NCBI GenBank assembly: GCA_023333565.1
Contig: JAJKFH010001480.1
Coordinates: 62,001 to 126,000, forward strand
Reading direction: 5' to 3'
DNA: 64,000 nucleotides
From: Puffinus mauretanicus
Lineage: Eukaryota > Chordata > Aves > Procellariiformes > Procellariidae
A program made the translations under genes and the position numbers. The stretch's first letter is position 1. Each line of letters opens with the position of its first letter. This document shows, in pieces, positions 1 through 13,000 of this stretch. Below the pieces are notes generated by a model. It saw only the letters and a list, made by a program, of their open reading frames with translations. It did not search any database and was not told the DNA's origin.

Positions 1-3000
1 TGTATGAATCCCAAGCTTCAAGGCTCCTGTCAAACCTGATTTATTTTTTCTTAACATCTTGAGGTATAATTTGGCTCTGGAGTTTTCCCTCTCTATCTTC
101 AAAGCATCAAAAATTGGCCCAAACTAGAGAAAGAATGTAGAGAAGAATGCATTGATACTCTTAGTCTTTCGTTAGTGTATTTTACTTGTCTGTAAAAAGC
201 CAAAGCACTTGCCAAATGTGGAGTAAGAAAGACATTTCTTAGCATATTAGATTGGCGTGGATAATTTTTTCCCTTTCCTTTATAGTGTAGGCTATCACCC
301 ACTCCTTAACATAGGCATCTTCACTGAAGAGATTCCTTGTTATCGCAATGACCTAGAATATTGGTGGTGCCATAAACCTCTCTCATTATTGTCCTGTGAA
401 ACATTGTAGGATTTTACAGCACTTGGTTTTAATTTCACTACAGGGTATTTTTTTTTTTTGTGGCTTGTAATGTGTGGGAATGGTTAGATTGTGTGTTTTG
501 CTCCGAAGTTTTTCACATACTGAGAGGGAAATGGACTGACTGATCCTCTCTGTCCTGTACTGTAACTAGGAAAATGTTTCCTACAAGAAATCAAGTTAAT
601 TTTTTTTGTGTGTTCCCATTTGATTTTTGTCATAACATTATCACTTTTATTTCTGAGGTGGGGATGAGTTAAGATGGACAGGACTTATCTCTTCTTTTAT
701 TATGCTTATAAAAACATTCTGATTTATCATTCTGGTTTTCTTAAGTAAGCAAGTGAAATACGCTTCCCCAGACAGGCTTAAACTGTTCTAAAATGCTTTT
801 ATACAATTCTTTGATGAGATGTTCTATCCGGTAGAATTCGGGATTTGTACAGAATCATAGATCACTCATGCTAGAAGGGGCTTTGGGCCGGTCTGTAGTC
901 CAGCCTCCTGACCAAAGCAGGGTCAATGCTTTAGTGTTGACACCAGGTTGCTTGGCACTTTCTCCAGTTGGTCTTGAAAATCTCCAACAACTGATTCCAT
1001 TGTCTCTCTGGACAGTCTGTTCCAATGCTAATTGGCCCACGATTACCTTTTTTCTTGTATACAGTTGAAAACTCTACTGTTTCAGTGTATGACCATGGTC
1101 TCTTGTCCTCCCACCAGGCACCTCCATGAAAAGCTTGGCTCTATCTTCTCAGTAACCTCCTTGTAAGTACTGTAAGACTGCTGTTAGGTCCTCCCAGAGC
1201 TGTCTCTTCTTCAGGCTAAACAAACCCTGTTCCCTCAGCCTCTCCTCACAGGGCAAGTGCTCCAGTCTCTGACCATCTCAGCGGCTGTCTGCTCGACTTA
1301 CTCAAATCTATGAACATCCTTCTTGTACTGGGGACCCAAAACTGGATGCAGTATTCCAGATGTAGTCTTACTAGTGTCAAGTAAAGGAGTTCTACTGGCT
1401 ACTCTCTGACTGATACAAGAAGTATGCATGCCTTTTGATGTTCCTGGGTATAGGTAACTACATCCTGGTCCAAAACCCAAAAGTCTGGACTAGAACCACC
1501 TTTTTCAGTCAAGTATGTAGTGTATGAAGTCTTAATCTTCTTATCCCATGAGTGTATGTTCTTTTGTTCCATCAGTATATTTGACTTAAAAATGACTTGT
1601 AGTCAGACTCCCAAAACAGCAATGCACTTCACATTTTAAAAATTGTCACTAGCATCTTTCACGACATTAGCATGTTTCACTACATTAAAGCTGCCGTGTG
1701 TTTTCTGTTCAGTTAATTAGAATGTGTATTGAAAAACCTAGATCTAGAGTAAGTTACAAACGATTAAGTAAAAGTAGATGTGTGTGATAAACTAATGTTG
1801 TCTTTGCTTAGTTTTCAAGTTGAACAACATGGAACTAAAATAATCTGGTCATGCCTAGTCACATAGCCCTATATTATGGAATTTGCGCTTTGTTTGCTTT
1901 TTCCACAAGCAAGAGCATTTCAAATCCTGAGAGACTGAAGCACCTTGTTTCTTAGCGTACTTTCTTCCGTTTCCTTTTTAAAAACATGAAAAAATAAATA
2001 AGGAAGAATACATTTGGAGGTTATTAAGGTTGCACAGTTAGTCACTTAAAAGCTGGTAGCAGCCCAAATTAGGTTTGAAAGTAAATGAAATGTACGCATA
2101 GCAAATTGGGAGGAGATCTGAATGAAGTATAGAGAAATCTACTACACATAAAAGCCTCTTTAAAATGCTGTTCAGTACATCTGGAGAAAAACCACTAAAA
2201 CCTGCAGAGTACCCTGGAGAAAATTAATGCCAAAAGAAGCACAAGGTGTCAGAGAACAAAAACCAAGCCATGATTTCAACTGAAGTTAGGTAACTAAACA
2301 GACTAATGCAATTCAATGCATGGCTCTGAGCAGTGGCAGTCTGATGTCATAGGCACTAATCACACACTTAAAGCTCTCACACGCCAAGTGCTTTGCCAGG
2401 CTGAGCCTCCACAGTGAGACATTATGGGATAAGTAGGGAATGTTGTAACCACATGTTGCAGCCACATGGTTTGATCTTGGGCATTGCTCTACAAGACATT
2501 GACCAACAAGGAGGCTTCAAACAGAAGCAACAAAATAGCTGACACTGACATGGTTACTTTGGACTTATATCGGTGTGAAAAAGAACAAAATTGGTCTGTA
2601 ATATATTTCTATATTATATGTAGCATGTATTCAGCATATGTAGTATGTATATGAATTACGCATATGTGTGTATATATGTGATATATGAAAAAGTTCAAGG
2701 AAATGAAAAAAACAGTGCTTGAAAAAATAAAATAATCTTATTAAGTGCAGGGGAATAACAACTGTACAAACACCAGGTGGGATCCTGTCTGGAACGAAGA
2801 CAAAAAGAATTTTGGCTGTGTCTCGGTATGGATATGGCCAGGATTTTCTTCAGTTCTTAAATACAACATGCATTCCTGTCCTCCAGCTCAGTGTGGAGAT
2901 GCTTATATGCTCTGGTTGTATACAATCTCATATTCATAACTGCCTTGGGTATCCCCCATTACTTCTGTAAAATCCATCCATATTTTCCCTCTTCATTTCA

Positions 3001-3782
3001 AGTAAGAGAATTTGAAAGATAGTCTTTTAGGGAAATACCTAATACCAGAGCTCAAAAATGAAAGATGGCTCTGTTTTAATGTGTACATATGCAGTGGGTT
3101 TTTTGGAGTTGACAAAAGTTACAATTACATAGCTGACGTTGAAGTTTGGTCTACCCCATATGTTATACAGTATCTGACTGTACTAGTGATGTATACTAAA
3201 ACTTACTACAGGCCATAGGTTTTGGTAGGTGTTTGACCTACAAGTAACAATATGGTGAAAAGCCTTTCCTACATATGGAAATCTTCAGATCCATCCTCCT
3301 CAAATGCATCTCACATTTAAAAGGTCAGCTTCATTGATAACCTTTTCAAGCCTTGATTCTTTGTGGTAATGAATGGGAGAGTAACACTGGAGATCTGATC
3401 CTATAGGCAAGTAGTCTCCTGCAGAATAGTTACTAAAGTCACTGTGAATTACATATTCTAGACATCTGTGTACTGGATCTGTTACTTGCATGTGAAAAAG
3501 AATGGTCTGTGATCTAGAATGAGTTACATTCTTGACAATTAAGCATAGCTGAGACAAAAAGTAGGAATGCTTTGGAAAGCTATACACCGAAGACACTAAA
3601 GAACAAGAATGCAGAAAAATTACTATTCCAGGCCCTAAACGTAAGCTACAGCAGGCAAGAGAAAGAAGCCTCATAATACCAGCTTGCATCTGTAGGATGC
3701 TTCTATACTATAAAAAATAACTTTCTTAAATGAAAGATTTCCCTTATTACAATGTTACTAACTTTCCAAACTTCTTTTACAG
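1..3782 (+). other. Upstream intron of RGS22 (start of intron outside the window)
   Basis: No exon with homology to the first ~40 residues of RGS22 is visible. The stretch contains a CR1 fragment (851-1465) and an AT-rich TA/TG patch around 2600-2690. The remaining open frames are short and show no recognisable family. Confidence 0.7.
851..1465 (-). mobile_element. CR1 LINE fragment, 3' part, 5'-truncated
   Basis: Reading the + strand one meets the reverse complement of a CR1 3' end: AGAATCATAG at 851, then the typical strings CTCAGCCTCTCCTCACAG (1237-1254), GGGACCCAAAACTGGATGCA (near 1331) and CAGTATTCCAGATGTAG (near 1351). The AGAATCATAG terminus places the element's 3' end on the left, so it lies on the minus strand. 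CR1 is the main LINE of birds and other sauropsids; the copy is diverged and inactive. Confidence 0.92.
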
Positions 3783-4004
3783 ACTTTTGCCCAGCCAGTT
3801 AAGTTTAACTCTGACTTTGGGGTTTTTGAAGTCGTTAATGATGCCCCAAAACGCCAGGAAAGCCAGCTGAAAAAAATTCTACATGATCAGAAACCTCCAA
3901 ACCCCATTTATGATGTTCTAAGGAAAGCAAAGAATGACGGGCAGCTCTCCAAAATGTGCAGCGCTTCTCCAACCTTCAATATTGATCCAAATTACAACAC
4001 TATG
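3783..4004 (+). CDS. RGS22: RGS22 exon 1 in window (N-terminal region)
   Basis: Phase 0 to 0, 74 codons. Preceded by a pyrimidine-rich tract ending in TTTTACAG and followed by GTAAGC. It encodes a conserved N-terminal block with [13 protein letters not shown] and [11 protein letters not shown], matching the human region that starts about 40 residues into the protein. No start codon belongs here: the reading frame enters from an upstream exon outside the window. The function of this N-terminal block is not known to me; it precedes the first RGS-like region. Confidence 0.9.
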
Positions 4005-7000
4005 GTAAGCATCTTATAGCCCCTGAGTTTATATTTAGATCTTACTGTAGAGATACTGGCAGTAGTTATTGTTGTGTTTGGCTTGGTAGCTTGGGAAAAA
4101 TGTTAATTTATGTTAGGAAAACATAATGATGGGCCAAATTATGCCCTGCAACGCACATGTGTCTAACAGACAAGTGAATGGAATTACACATGTACATCCT
4201 GTAGCACAGAATTTTGAAGATTCTGTAGGTCAGGATTCAGTTGTGTGGTCTGAATACTTTTTAATATTAAAAGGAAAAATATTATGACAACAGTTACTTT
4301 ACTAGTGATCCCTGGAATGTGCAAATTGACTGAAACTAATGCATCTCAGTCTTTCCTTATTAATTAATTTCCTTGTGTGGCTATGAGCTCATCTGTGGTC
4401 TGGCAACACATAAGACTCTCTTCCATTAATTCCCAAAGGATTTACATGGTTAACATCAATTGAAATGGCCAGAGAAAATCTTTGGCAACAAGAAAGCTAA
4501 ATTAATGGAAAGATAGGTTGGATTTTAGAAAAAAAATTCTTGTTTCAGACTTGCTCAGATGCTGTCAATTTTGGTATTCTTAGCTGTTTACTTTCAGGGC
4601 TTTCTTTAGCACCAAATTAGGCAGATTAAATTTGGGAATTGAAGCACCTTACACACCTGAGACACTACAAGACAGTATAATTAGTTGTGGGAGTTTACCT
4701 TTAAACAACAGCTTTGGAGGAGAAAATATATGTCACTGAGATACTTGGTTTATTCCTTTCTTGCTTGCTTTGCATTGGTGTGACTGATGTGACTTCAGTT
4801 CATTTCATTCAAGGCCAGTCTAAGGTCTTGCTACATTTTTAGAGGCGGCTGCTCTAAATTATGTCATAGCTGGAAAGCTAAGAAAAAATCAGGGAGTTGT
4901 AACAGTCTGCTGCTTTGCCCAGTGTAAGTTTAATGATTTTCAGAAGAGAAAACAGTGTTGAGAGAGGTCAAAAGGCAATGATGTTTAATAAAATGATAGT
5001 AATGTGAGATTACAATTATCTGCATCTAAACTGGACAAATGCTACAATAGGACAAGGCTCACAGACATCCCTACCATGTTAAATAATTATTTTCACAAAT
5101 ACTTTGCTTGAGAGCACAAAAGCAGAAGAGCTATTCTCGATTTCTTATTTGCTCTCAGGATTCAACTGAGGAAATATTGTGTGCTTGTGCAAGCATGGCT
5201 AACGTTTCTCTCTGGGATAATCTCAAATCATTGCAACTGTGGATGTCCTTTCTTGACAAATTCAAAGCCATTTCACTGTTACTTACATCTTTTATGTGGT
5301 TTGGAGCAACAGGGTTCCTGTATTATTTAAGGATACATTCATTTCTCTGGGCCATTTTCCATAGATGGGAAGCATTATGGCCTTCTGAGAAGCAGTATAC
5401 CTCAGTACGCTTTCTACTCCTTTTTTGGGGAAAGGGTGATGTTTCTTTTTATTTTTGACTCCTCCTTCACTGGACAGGTAACCTAGATGCCTCATCCAGT
5501 TCAGCTTGCCATGTCAAGGCTGAGCTGGAACAAAACGTGCTACGAAACAGCATGCCAAAAATTGTTACTGCAACTACACAAGGTGAAAGAACTCAGTTTC
5601 ATTCATTATACTACACTATGACTGAACCAGAAGAAGTCATCACAGACCAACCGCATCAAGTAGTTCAGTCCAAATCAAATAGGATTTGATCTTTCAGGCA
5701 TTGGGTGATGCTGCCTTCTTTGCTTTGACTGCTTTCTTCACACTGGCTGAAGAGATTGACAGTTGCTTTGAATGTTACATTGCTACAAAAAGTCACCTTG
5801 AGTGGCCATTACTGGCACATTACTAATGAAAATGAGCTATGATTGGAGAATCCTATTAGGTCTTTCAGGCTACAGCCTGAATTTAAACATATCTTGCCTA
5901 AGAAATACACCCAGTGGTATTTTTCTCTGTATTTCACTTCCTCCTCAGACTGTTACAAATTTACAGATAAGCAACAGTTCTCTGCATGTCTGCATGCACA
6001 CTTGCAAATTATTGATATAGAGGTAAGTATCTTCTTATCAATAGTCATAATCAACTTGGCATGAAATATGTTAAGAAAAAAACCTGCCGAGTTGGGTAGA
6101 ATTGATCACAACTATGGAAAGAAACTGGCTGGCATCCCACATACCTTACTGCAGAGAAACCCCAGTTCAGCAAAGCACTTAAGTTTGTGTTTAACTTTAA
6201 TCAAGGGAAGTTAAACACATGCTTAAACTTAAACACGTGCTAAAAGCGTTGCTGGATTGGGTCCCAGCAAGGCCTAAGGCTGAGTGGGTAAGGAAGCTAA
6301 CCAAGGTAACAAAACCCATCAGATTAAATATAGCGTCTTTCTCTGGGGAAGGGGAAAGAGTAGAGGTTCTTTCCTTCTGATAGTATATATAATTTTGTGT
6401 ACCAGCCATGTACAGATGTGAACATGTTGTGAATCACTCAGACAAAAAACTGGGCTGTGAGTCAGTAAATACAAAAATATTAAATGCCAAAATAAAGAGA
6501 CAATCTTCTGTATTTCAAAAAAGCTTGTCAGTTACCAAAAAGAGGCATACACTGTGTGGTTGGGAGTAATTAGTCTCCATCTCCACAAATTACATTGTAT
6601 GAGCCACTGCCAACATAAGCTTTCCATATTTTGAAATATTTTCTTCTCTCTAAATGAAACCACCCACTTTCTGAGTAATTCAGATTTTTTTAATCCCCTA
6701 CAGATATATATGAGGCAGAAATAACTCTTGTCCCTAATGGAACATTAGCTCATGGAAAGAAAATTTAAAATGTAGTCTACATGAACTGATTATTTGATAC
6801 AGCAAGTAGCATCCATCCTTGCCCAAACTTCACCTGTTTTTATGGACAAGCGGAGTTACTGAATTCTTCCAAATCATCAGTCTCACCTTCACTAAAAGGA
6901 AAAATGCACCTCAGATAAATAAAACAGGTCATCCCCTAAGAGCGGAAAATGTACGCTCTTAAAAAAAAATATTAAAAACTGTGCTGTGTGTAATTTCTAA

Positions 7001-10000
7001 GGGAAACAGCTACGGATCACTGTGGCCCTTAGGCAGAGAGCTTGCTCTCTGTGTAAGACTCTAGGCATAATTTTTTGGTCAGCTGGCTCTGTGTAGCTCG
7101 CTGCTCAACACCTCCCTTCCACCCCCCAAGCCATTCTTTGGAGGCACCTCCATTTCTGCTTTGACAAGGCATTGAGGCTTAGACCGCCTGAGCAGAAATC
7201 TCTTATGGGCCCAATTCATAACGCACTTAGGTTTCCACTACAAGAGTTACTGTGTGCAATGCAGTTATGCAATGCTCCAACATAAAAGCCGGAAAGGTCA
7301 TAACTGATTGGCTTTTTATTTGTTTGATTTTGTTTTTAATATCCACAGTTCTCCCATTCTGGGAGTATAATTTAAGTTAAGGGGTTCTTACTCCTCAAAT
7401 TCTTGAGCAAAAATGTAATAGTGGTTATTTATAAAATGTGATAAAGTCAGAAAAATTAGCAGTTTTCTACTGCAGAAAATTTATGAACCTCTAATTTGCA
7501 TTTGGAGTTGTAGAGTAAAAGCATGATTCATACACACATTATTTCTGAAGAAAAAACACCCATGATTTCTTTAAAAAGTGGTATTCTTATAGGTGAAATC
7601 AAATTTAGACCTTGTTAGCTGTTAATCAGAAAGTAAAGTAACTCAATTGTCCCAGCATGATTAAGGCTAAACTGGATAACAAAGGTGACGTTCATTGTAT
7701 ATTTGTCTTCCTGAGACAATGCTTCTGTAGAAGAGGGATGGAGAGAATCAGTTACATGGCAAACAAAACAAGAAAGTCAAGAATTCTGCACATCTTTGGC
7801 ATTTCTTTTTTCATAGTGTCTTGATCGAGAACAAGCAATTCAGTGGATTAAGAAAGAAAGGCTTCCAGCATTCCTAGAAAGCGACTGTTACTTTGAATAC
7901 AGGTACTGCAATCTTTTATGCTGTCTCTCAGTTTTAAATTTGTACATTTTTCTCTTCTGTCTAATTCATCTTGACGGTACCCTTAATATGTTTTCTCCCG
8001 TCTCTTGTCCTGTTTAATTTTAGCATTTTAGTGACCTGGATAAAGTAAAATCAGTGAATTTTTTCACTCATCATTCTGTAATTTTCCTTGACCATGAATT
8101 ACATACTATATTACACCATTACAGGGAGAGTAAGAGTGGGGTTTGCTGATTTCTGAATCTCTGTTCCACTGAGATATCATGGTAGCGATGCATTTCTCTC
8201 TAATCAATATGGAGGCCATATAAGTGAAAGATATGAATCCATGAAATCTATATGGAAAAAACAGCCAGTCCTTTTTATTTCAATTATTAGTTTTGCATTT
8301 TTGGGCCTCTGGTCAGACTTCCTTTTGCAAGGTTCTCTGGAGGATGCTGTGGCATAGTTGGATGATTTACAGTTATACACTTGCTATGTTTTTCCAGATG
8401 TCCTTTCAGCAGATGTTCAGGAGGTTTAGTGTGCTTTTTGGAAGGATCTGCCCCTACATCCCTTAAGTTTGTGTTTAGATACTGATAATTGTAGTGTGTT
8501 TTAGGGGTCCTACAAGGAACAGCAGCGTGGCACTAGGGTTCACAAAACTCATGTCTGGCAATTGTAATGACAGACTAGTTACTGGGATATGGAGTTCTGC
8601 TTGAAAAATTTCAAAATATTTTTAACTTCCAATATCCCAAAGACTGCACTTAAATTCCAGGGGAAAAATGTGCAAAGAATAAACAAACTGTGAAAGAGTG
8701 CTCCATTTTACCTTTAATAGCAGCCGGCTTTACATGTGTCTGGGCCTCATGAAACACTAAAAATTTGATCTTCTGCTATAGCAAAGTATTTCCTTGGTCA
8801 AGCAGAGATACCTAAGAGAATTACATAAAACTAACTTTAAACATGTGCCCAATTTCCATTGACATCAGTACTTTAAGTTGCTCTCCTGAATCAGGATCAA
8901 GATGGGCTGAGATGCTAAAGGGAAAACTTGCATTTAAAGATGAAGATACCCAAACCCTAGAATGAAATCCTATTTGTCCTCAAATAGTGGGGACAAATGA
9001 AACTGGGCATTCAGCTCATGGTCATAGGCTCAGGCATAGGCTTCTTTTTCCCTTCACTTCCACCTTGGTTGGTTTTGTACTGCTTTCTAACTTAACTGAG
9101 TAAGTTCTGCCACTGTTCTTGAGCCTAGAGCATCCTCATTATTGCCATGTGGTTCTAGGATTGCCTTGCCTGAACATCGCAAGGTTCACACTAACACGAG
9201 GTAGCACTGGAGTGCTGTTCAGGACTATGAAGTCCTCATATAGCAGCCAGCTGAACACGGTAGTGCCAGCTGTCTTGTTATCTGTAAGTTCAATTAGCAT
9301 GATCACTGCTGTGGCATTGCTGCTGGAAGGTTGCTTGTATCAGGACCAAGAAATGTTAGTGTCTGGTAGTGACACAGGGATTCTGCAATCTGGGAGAATA
9401 GTTCCATTTTAGCAATCAAAATGTTCAAGGATTTCTTGGCAGAGCTTGGGACTGCATAGATACAGGCAGGATCATGCTGACAGAAATCAATTTTACTGGT
9501 AAAGTTTGATAATGTAAAGCAGGCCACCAACTGCAAAGCTGCTGGGCTATGGAATGGCAGTACTGGCGTTTATATATGTGACAGCAGGTGAGGGGTGAAA
9601 TCATAAAGCAGATCATGAAGTTCCTTGTAGCAATTTATTTTTAAGAGTTATCATGGTTTTTATTGCCTATTCTAGGGAAAAATCAATGTTTCTCTGACTA
9701 AAAGCTAAAATTAACTATTTTCTTGTCACAATGTTTAATTTCAGGCTAGCAAAATTGATATCACAGGTAGAATGGAGCAAGACTGGCATTAATTTCATTA
9801 TAGATAGTGACTACTATCCCTGGATAAGGAAGCAAGACCCAAGTTCTCCCCCTCCTGAGGAGGATGACACTTTGTTGACTATGAAGAAGTTCTACGTCTC
9901 GCTTGGCCAGGTAAAATAAACATGTTTAGTGGGTGTAACATCAAGCTAGATTGAATGTATTAGGTTAAATTATTGTAACTGAGGTCACAACCTAATTGGA

Positions 10001-13000
10001 CAACTGATTCTCTGAATATCCCTTGTTTTCAAAGCTCTTTCTACTACAGAAAAAGGTTGATGGGTTCTAATACAGCTTAAACAGAAGCTGTGTTACAAGT
10101 ATGCTCAGCTATTGTCATACAGTTCTCTTCACTGGGAACTATCGTTACAGAAATCTACACAGACTGCATAAAATGACTACAGACAGTAAGCCCTCTGCTC
10201 TCAGAAACAGTGCAATAAATAGAGAAATTTGAATTATTCTATGACATTTCTTTTCCTAGGCTACGGTTTCTCAGACAAAGGATTGGTTTACGTTAGCAAA
10301 ACGAAGTGAATCCATGAAAACGACACATTCATTTATGCATCCTGTAGCTTCTAGTCAAATTCAAGATATTCAGTGTTTGCCTGGGCAGCATGAAAGAGAC
10401 GATTCATTAAGCGAAAAAGATAGCCTTCTGGGTAAGTAACAGGGGCTGAGCCATAGTGTATTTATAACACAACTCTGACAAGGTGGAAAGAAAAGGCATT
10501 CCAAGGAATTGCTGCTAACTCCACTTATTACCTTCTGAGTATCGCGTGGTATCTTAGGTCTCAGACGGGGATTTGTTTCTTTCCATAGCCACAACATTAA
10601 ATGAAAATTTGAGCTAGTAGCCAAGTAATTTTGTGATAGTAGAAGCCTCTTTTCTTACATATTTCTGTCTCAGATGTCTGTAAGTTTCAGCTGAGGGTTT
10701 TTTTTTTTTCCATTTAATATGTCTTGAAAGACTTTCTTGTCTGGATTCTTTGGGTATTTGATAATGTATGATTTCTTCTTAGGGTATTTACGTTGGGCAC
10801 TTAAAGGCCTTTTGGCTGCCAATTTTTATGAATCTTCAAGAACGTAATTGTTTGTGACACTCCTGTCTATCTGTCAAATTTAACTGAAATTGTTCAGCAG
10901 GTTTCAAAGGTACTGGGAGAGAACATACGGATGCACATATGGACATACCTGATTGCATAGCTTTGCTTCTGCTCTGTAGGCAGTAGCAAGATGAACAGAG
11001 AAGTCTCAGCTCGTATGTTAGGAGTTCTCTCTCCCCCACTCTCAGAGGAAGAAGCAGCCATTCCACTTTGAGACTTGTACTGCTGGGGCCTCAGAGTCCA
11101 ATGGCTGAATGGAAAATTGGAAGACATTATAACTCCAGAAGTCTGTCTTCTTCCCCAAACCCATGAGGATCATCCCAGGAAATACATTGCTGATGCATGG
11201 ATTATTAATGAAGTTATTCAAGTTGCACTCGTTTGCAGCTCATGACTCGACCACTAATTTTTGCAGTGCTTTGAGCAGAGAGTTCACAAGTGCACCGTTC
11301 TTGCAGAGCATCATAATGTAGTGTACCGCTGCATTGCAGTGGGCTGGCCATAGGCCTATGCAAAGTCTCTCTGTCTCTTCTTTTGCTGCAGTTGTCCTGC
11401 AGTCAACAGCATTTTGCCTCAATGAATATTTTACATCTTCTCACTGATAACTTTATTTTATAACATAAACCTTCATTTTACATGTGCTTATTACTCTTCT
11501 TTATGCTTATTTCATGGGAAATCCAGCATTTCTTTCAGTCAGAAAACTTTCTTTAGGCACAGTATTCACCTGGTGTAGGGGTCAGGCACTGGAAGCAATA
11601 AAGAGCATCAGCTAAGTTTGTCAGAGCCAGCCTGCAATTAGAAAGAGTTCAATAGCTGAAGGTATTTGCTTGGACAACCCAGTTTGAATTCCTTGCTCAC
11701 TGCTTCAGTTGGATCAGGTTTATCAATTAATGTCTTGAGCAAAACCCTGAGCCACTTGGTTTTTGATTACTCAAGAGCTGTGTATCTCCCTCCCTAATTC
11801 CCTCAGGTCCTGTGAAATCATTATTCATGTTTCAATTTCACAGAACTGTGTTGAGAAGCTATAATTTTTCTTTTTCAAGTGAAAAATTTAAAATAGTTTA
11901 GAAATAAGAGAAGATATTTTAAATCACACTGATTTTTATATTAATGTCAACATATTGTGCCATATGTACTTACACACGAAATTATGTAAGTGCAGAGCAG
12001 GGAATCTCTATGCCATGTTCCTAACCCAAGTGTCTGTCTGTGACAGTGGCCAGCACTGGCTAGACGTGGCTTATTTTCAGAGGAAGATGGAAGGAATGTC
12101 TAACTGCCATTGCCATTTATTGACTAGGCCACCATAGGGGGTTACACAGGCTGATAACATTGCAAATGTGAATTCAGTGGATCTGAGAGATTTAGCCCTT
12201 TTCTATCACTGTCTGATGTAATGCATGTGCTCAGAGGTTGTAGCAGTCTCCTCACTGACAATGTTTTCGCCTTAGTGATACAATAGAGTATGAAAGCCTA
12301 CTTCTTAGCTTCAGGGAAATACAGAAGATTCAGTTTATTCTATAGTTTAAGCACTGGATTGATATGAAGATATTGTAGAGCCACAATTGAATTACGACTT
12401 TGTTTTTTTTTACTTTCACTTAGATACTGCTGCTGTTCACAATATCTGTAGTTATTCTGCTCAGTTTTACAGCGCTGACTTGCACAGCATTAACCTGGCT
12501 AAGCAGTATGTATAGTCAAGGTCATCTTTGCTAACATGCTCCAGAAGTACTCAATTTGCTAAAAGTCTGGCAGAAGTAGAAAAGATATTTGAGCAAGTTA
12601 AAGCAGTAAGTTTCTTTCTCAACAGACCAGGATGGCAGGGCATGCTTAATAGCATGGGGTCGGTGAGGAGTCTGGTAAAAGGAATTAAGTAGAGAAGTGT
12701 AGACCAAAAAACCAGGGCTGGTCATTGTTTTGAACTTGTTAGTTATGAAACATCTCTAAATGCAAAGGAGCCATTTCTGGGTGGCAGACTGGACTGCAGG
12801 ATTGTTAAATGTTTCCAGAGCCCTTGATATAATCATTTGTTTTGTTGTCTTTCTATGTATGTCAAGATTTTATCCAACTGACAGAGGCCTGTTCGAGGAT
12901 TTAGTCTTTTGCAATAATCAACGTAAACAGACAAAGAATTATCACTTACTAGCTTCCTCAAGCCTAAACAAAAACCAATCCTGCTACATACTGTGACTTT

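Noticed and set aside
3300..3689. 129-codon open frame on - just before exon 1
   Set aside because: No domain, no splice or promoter context, antisense intron; chance frame.
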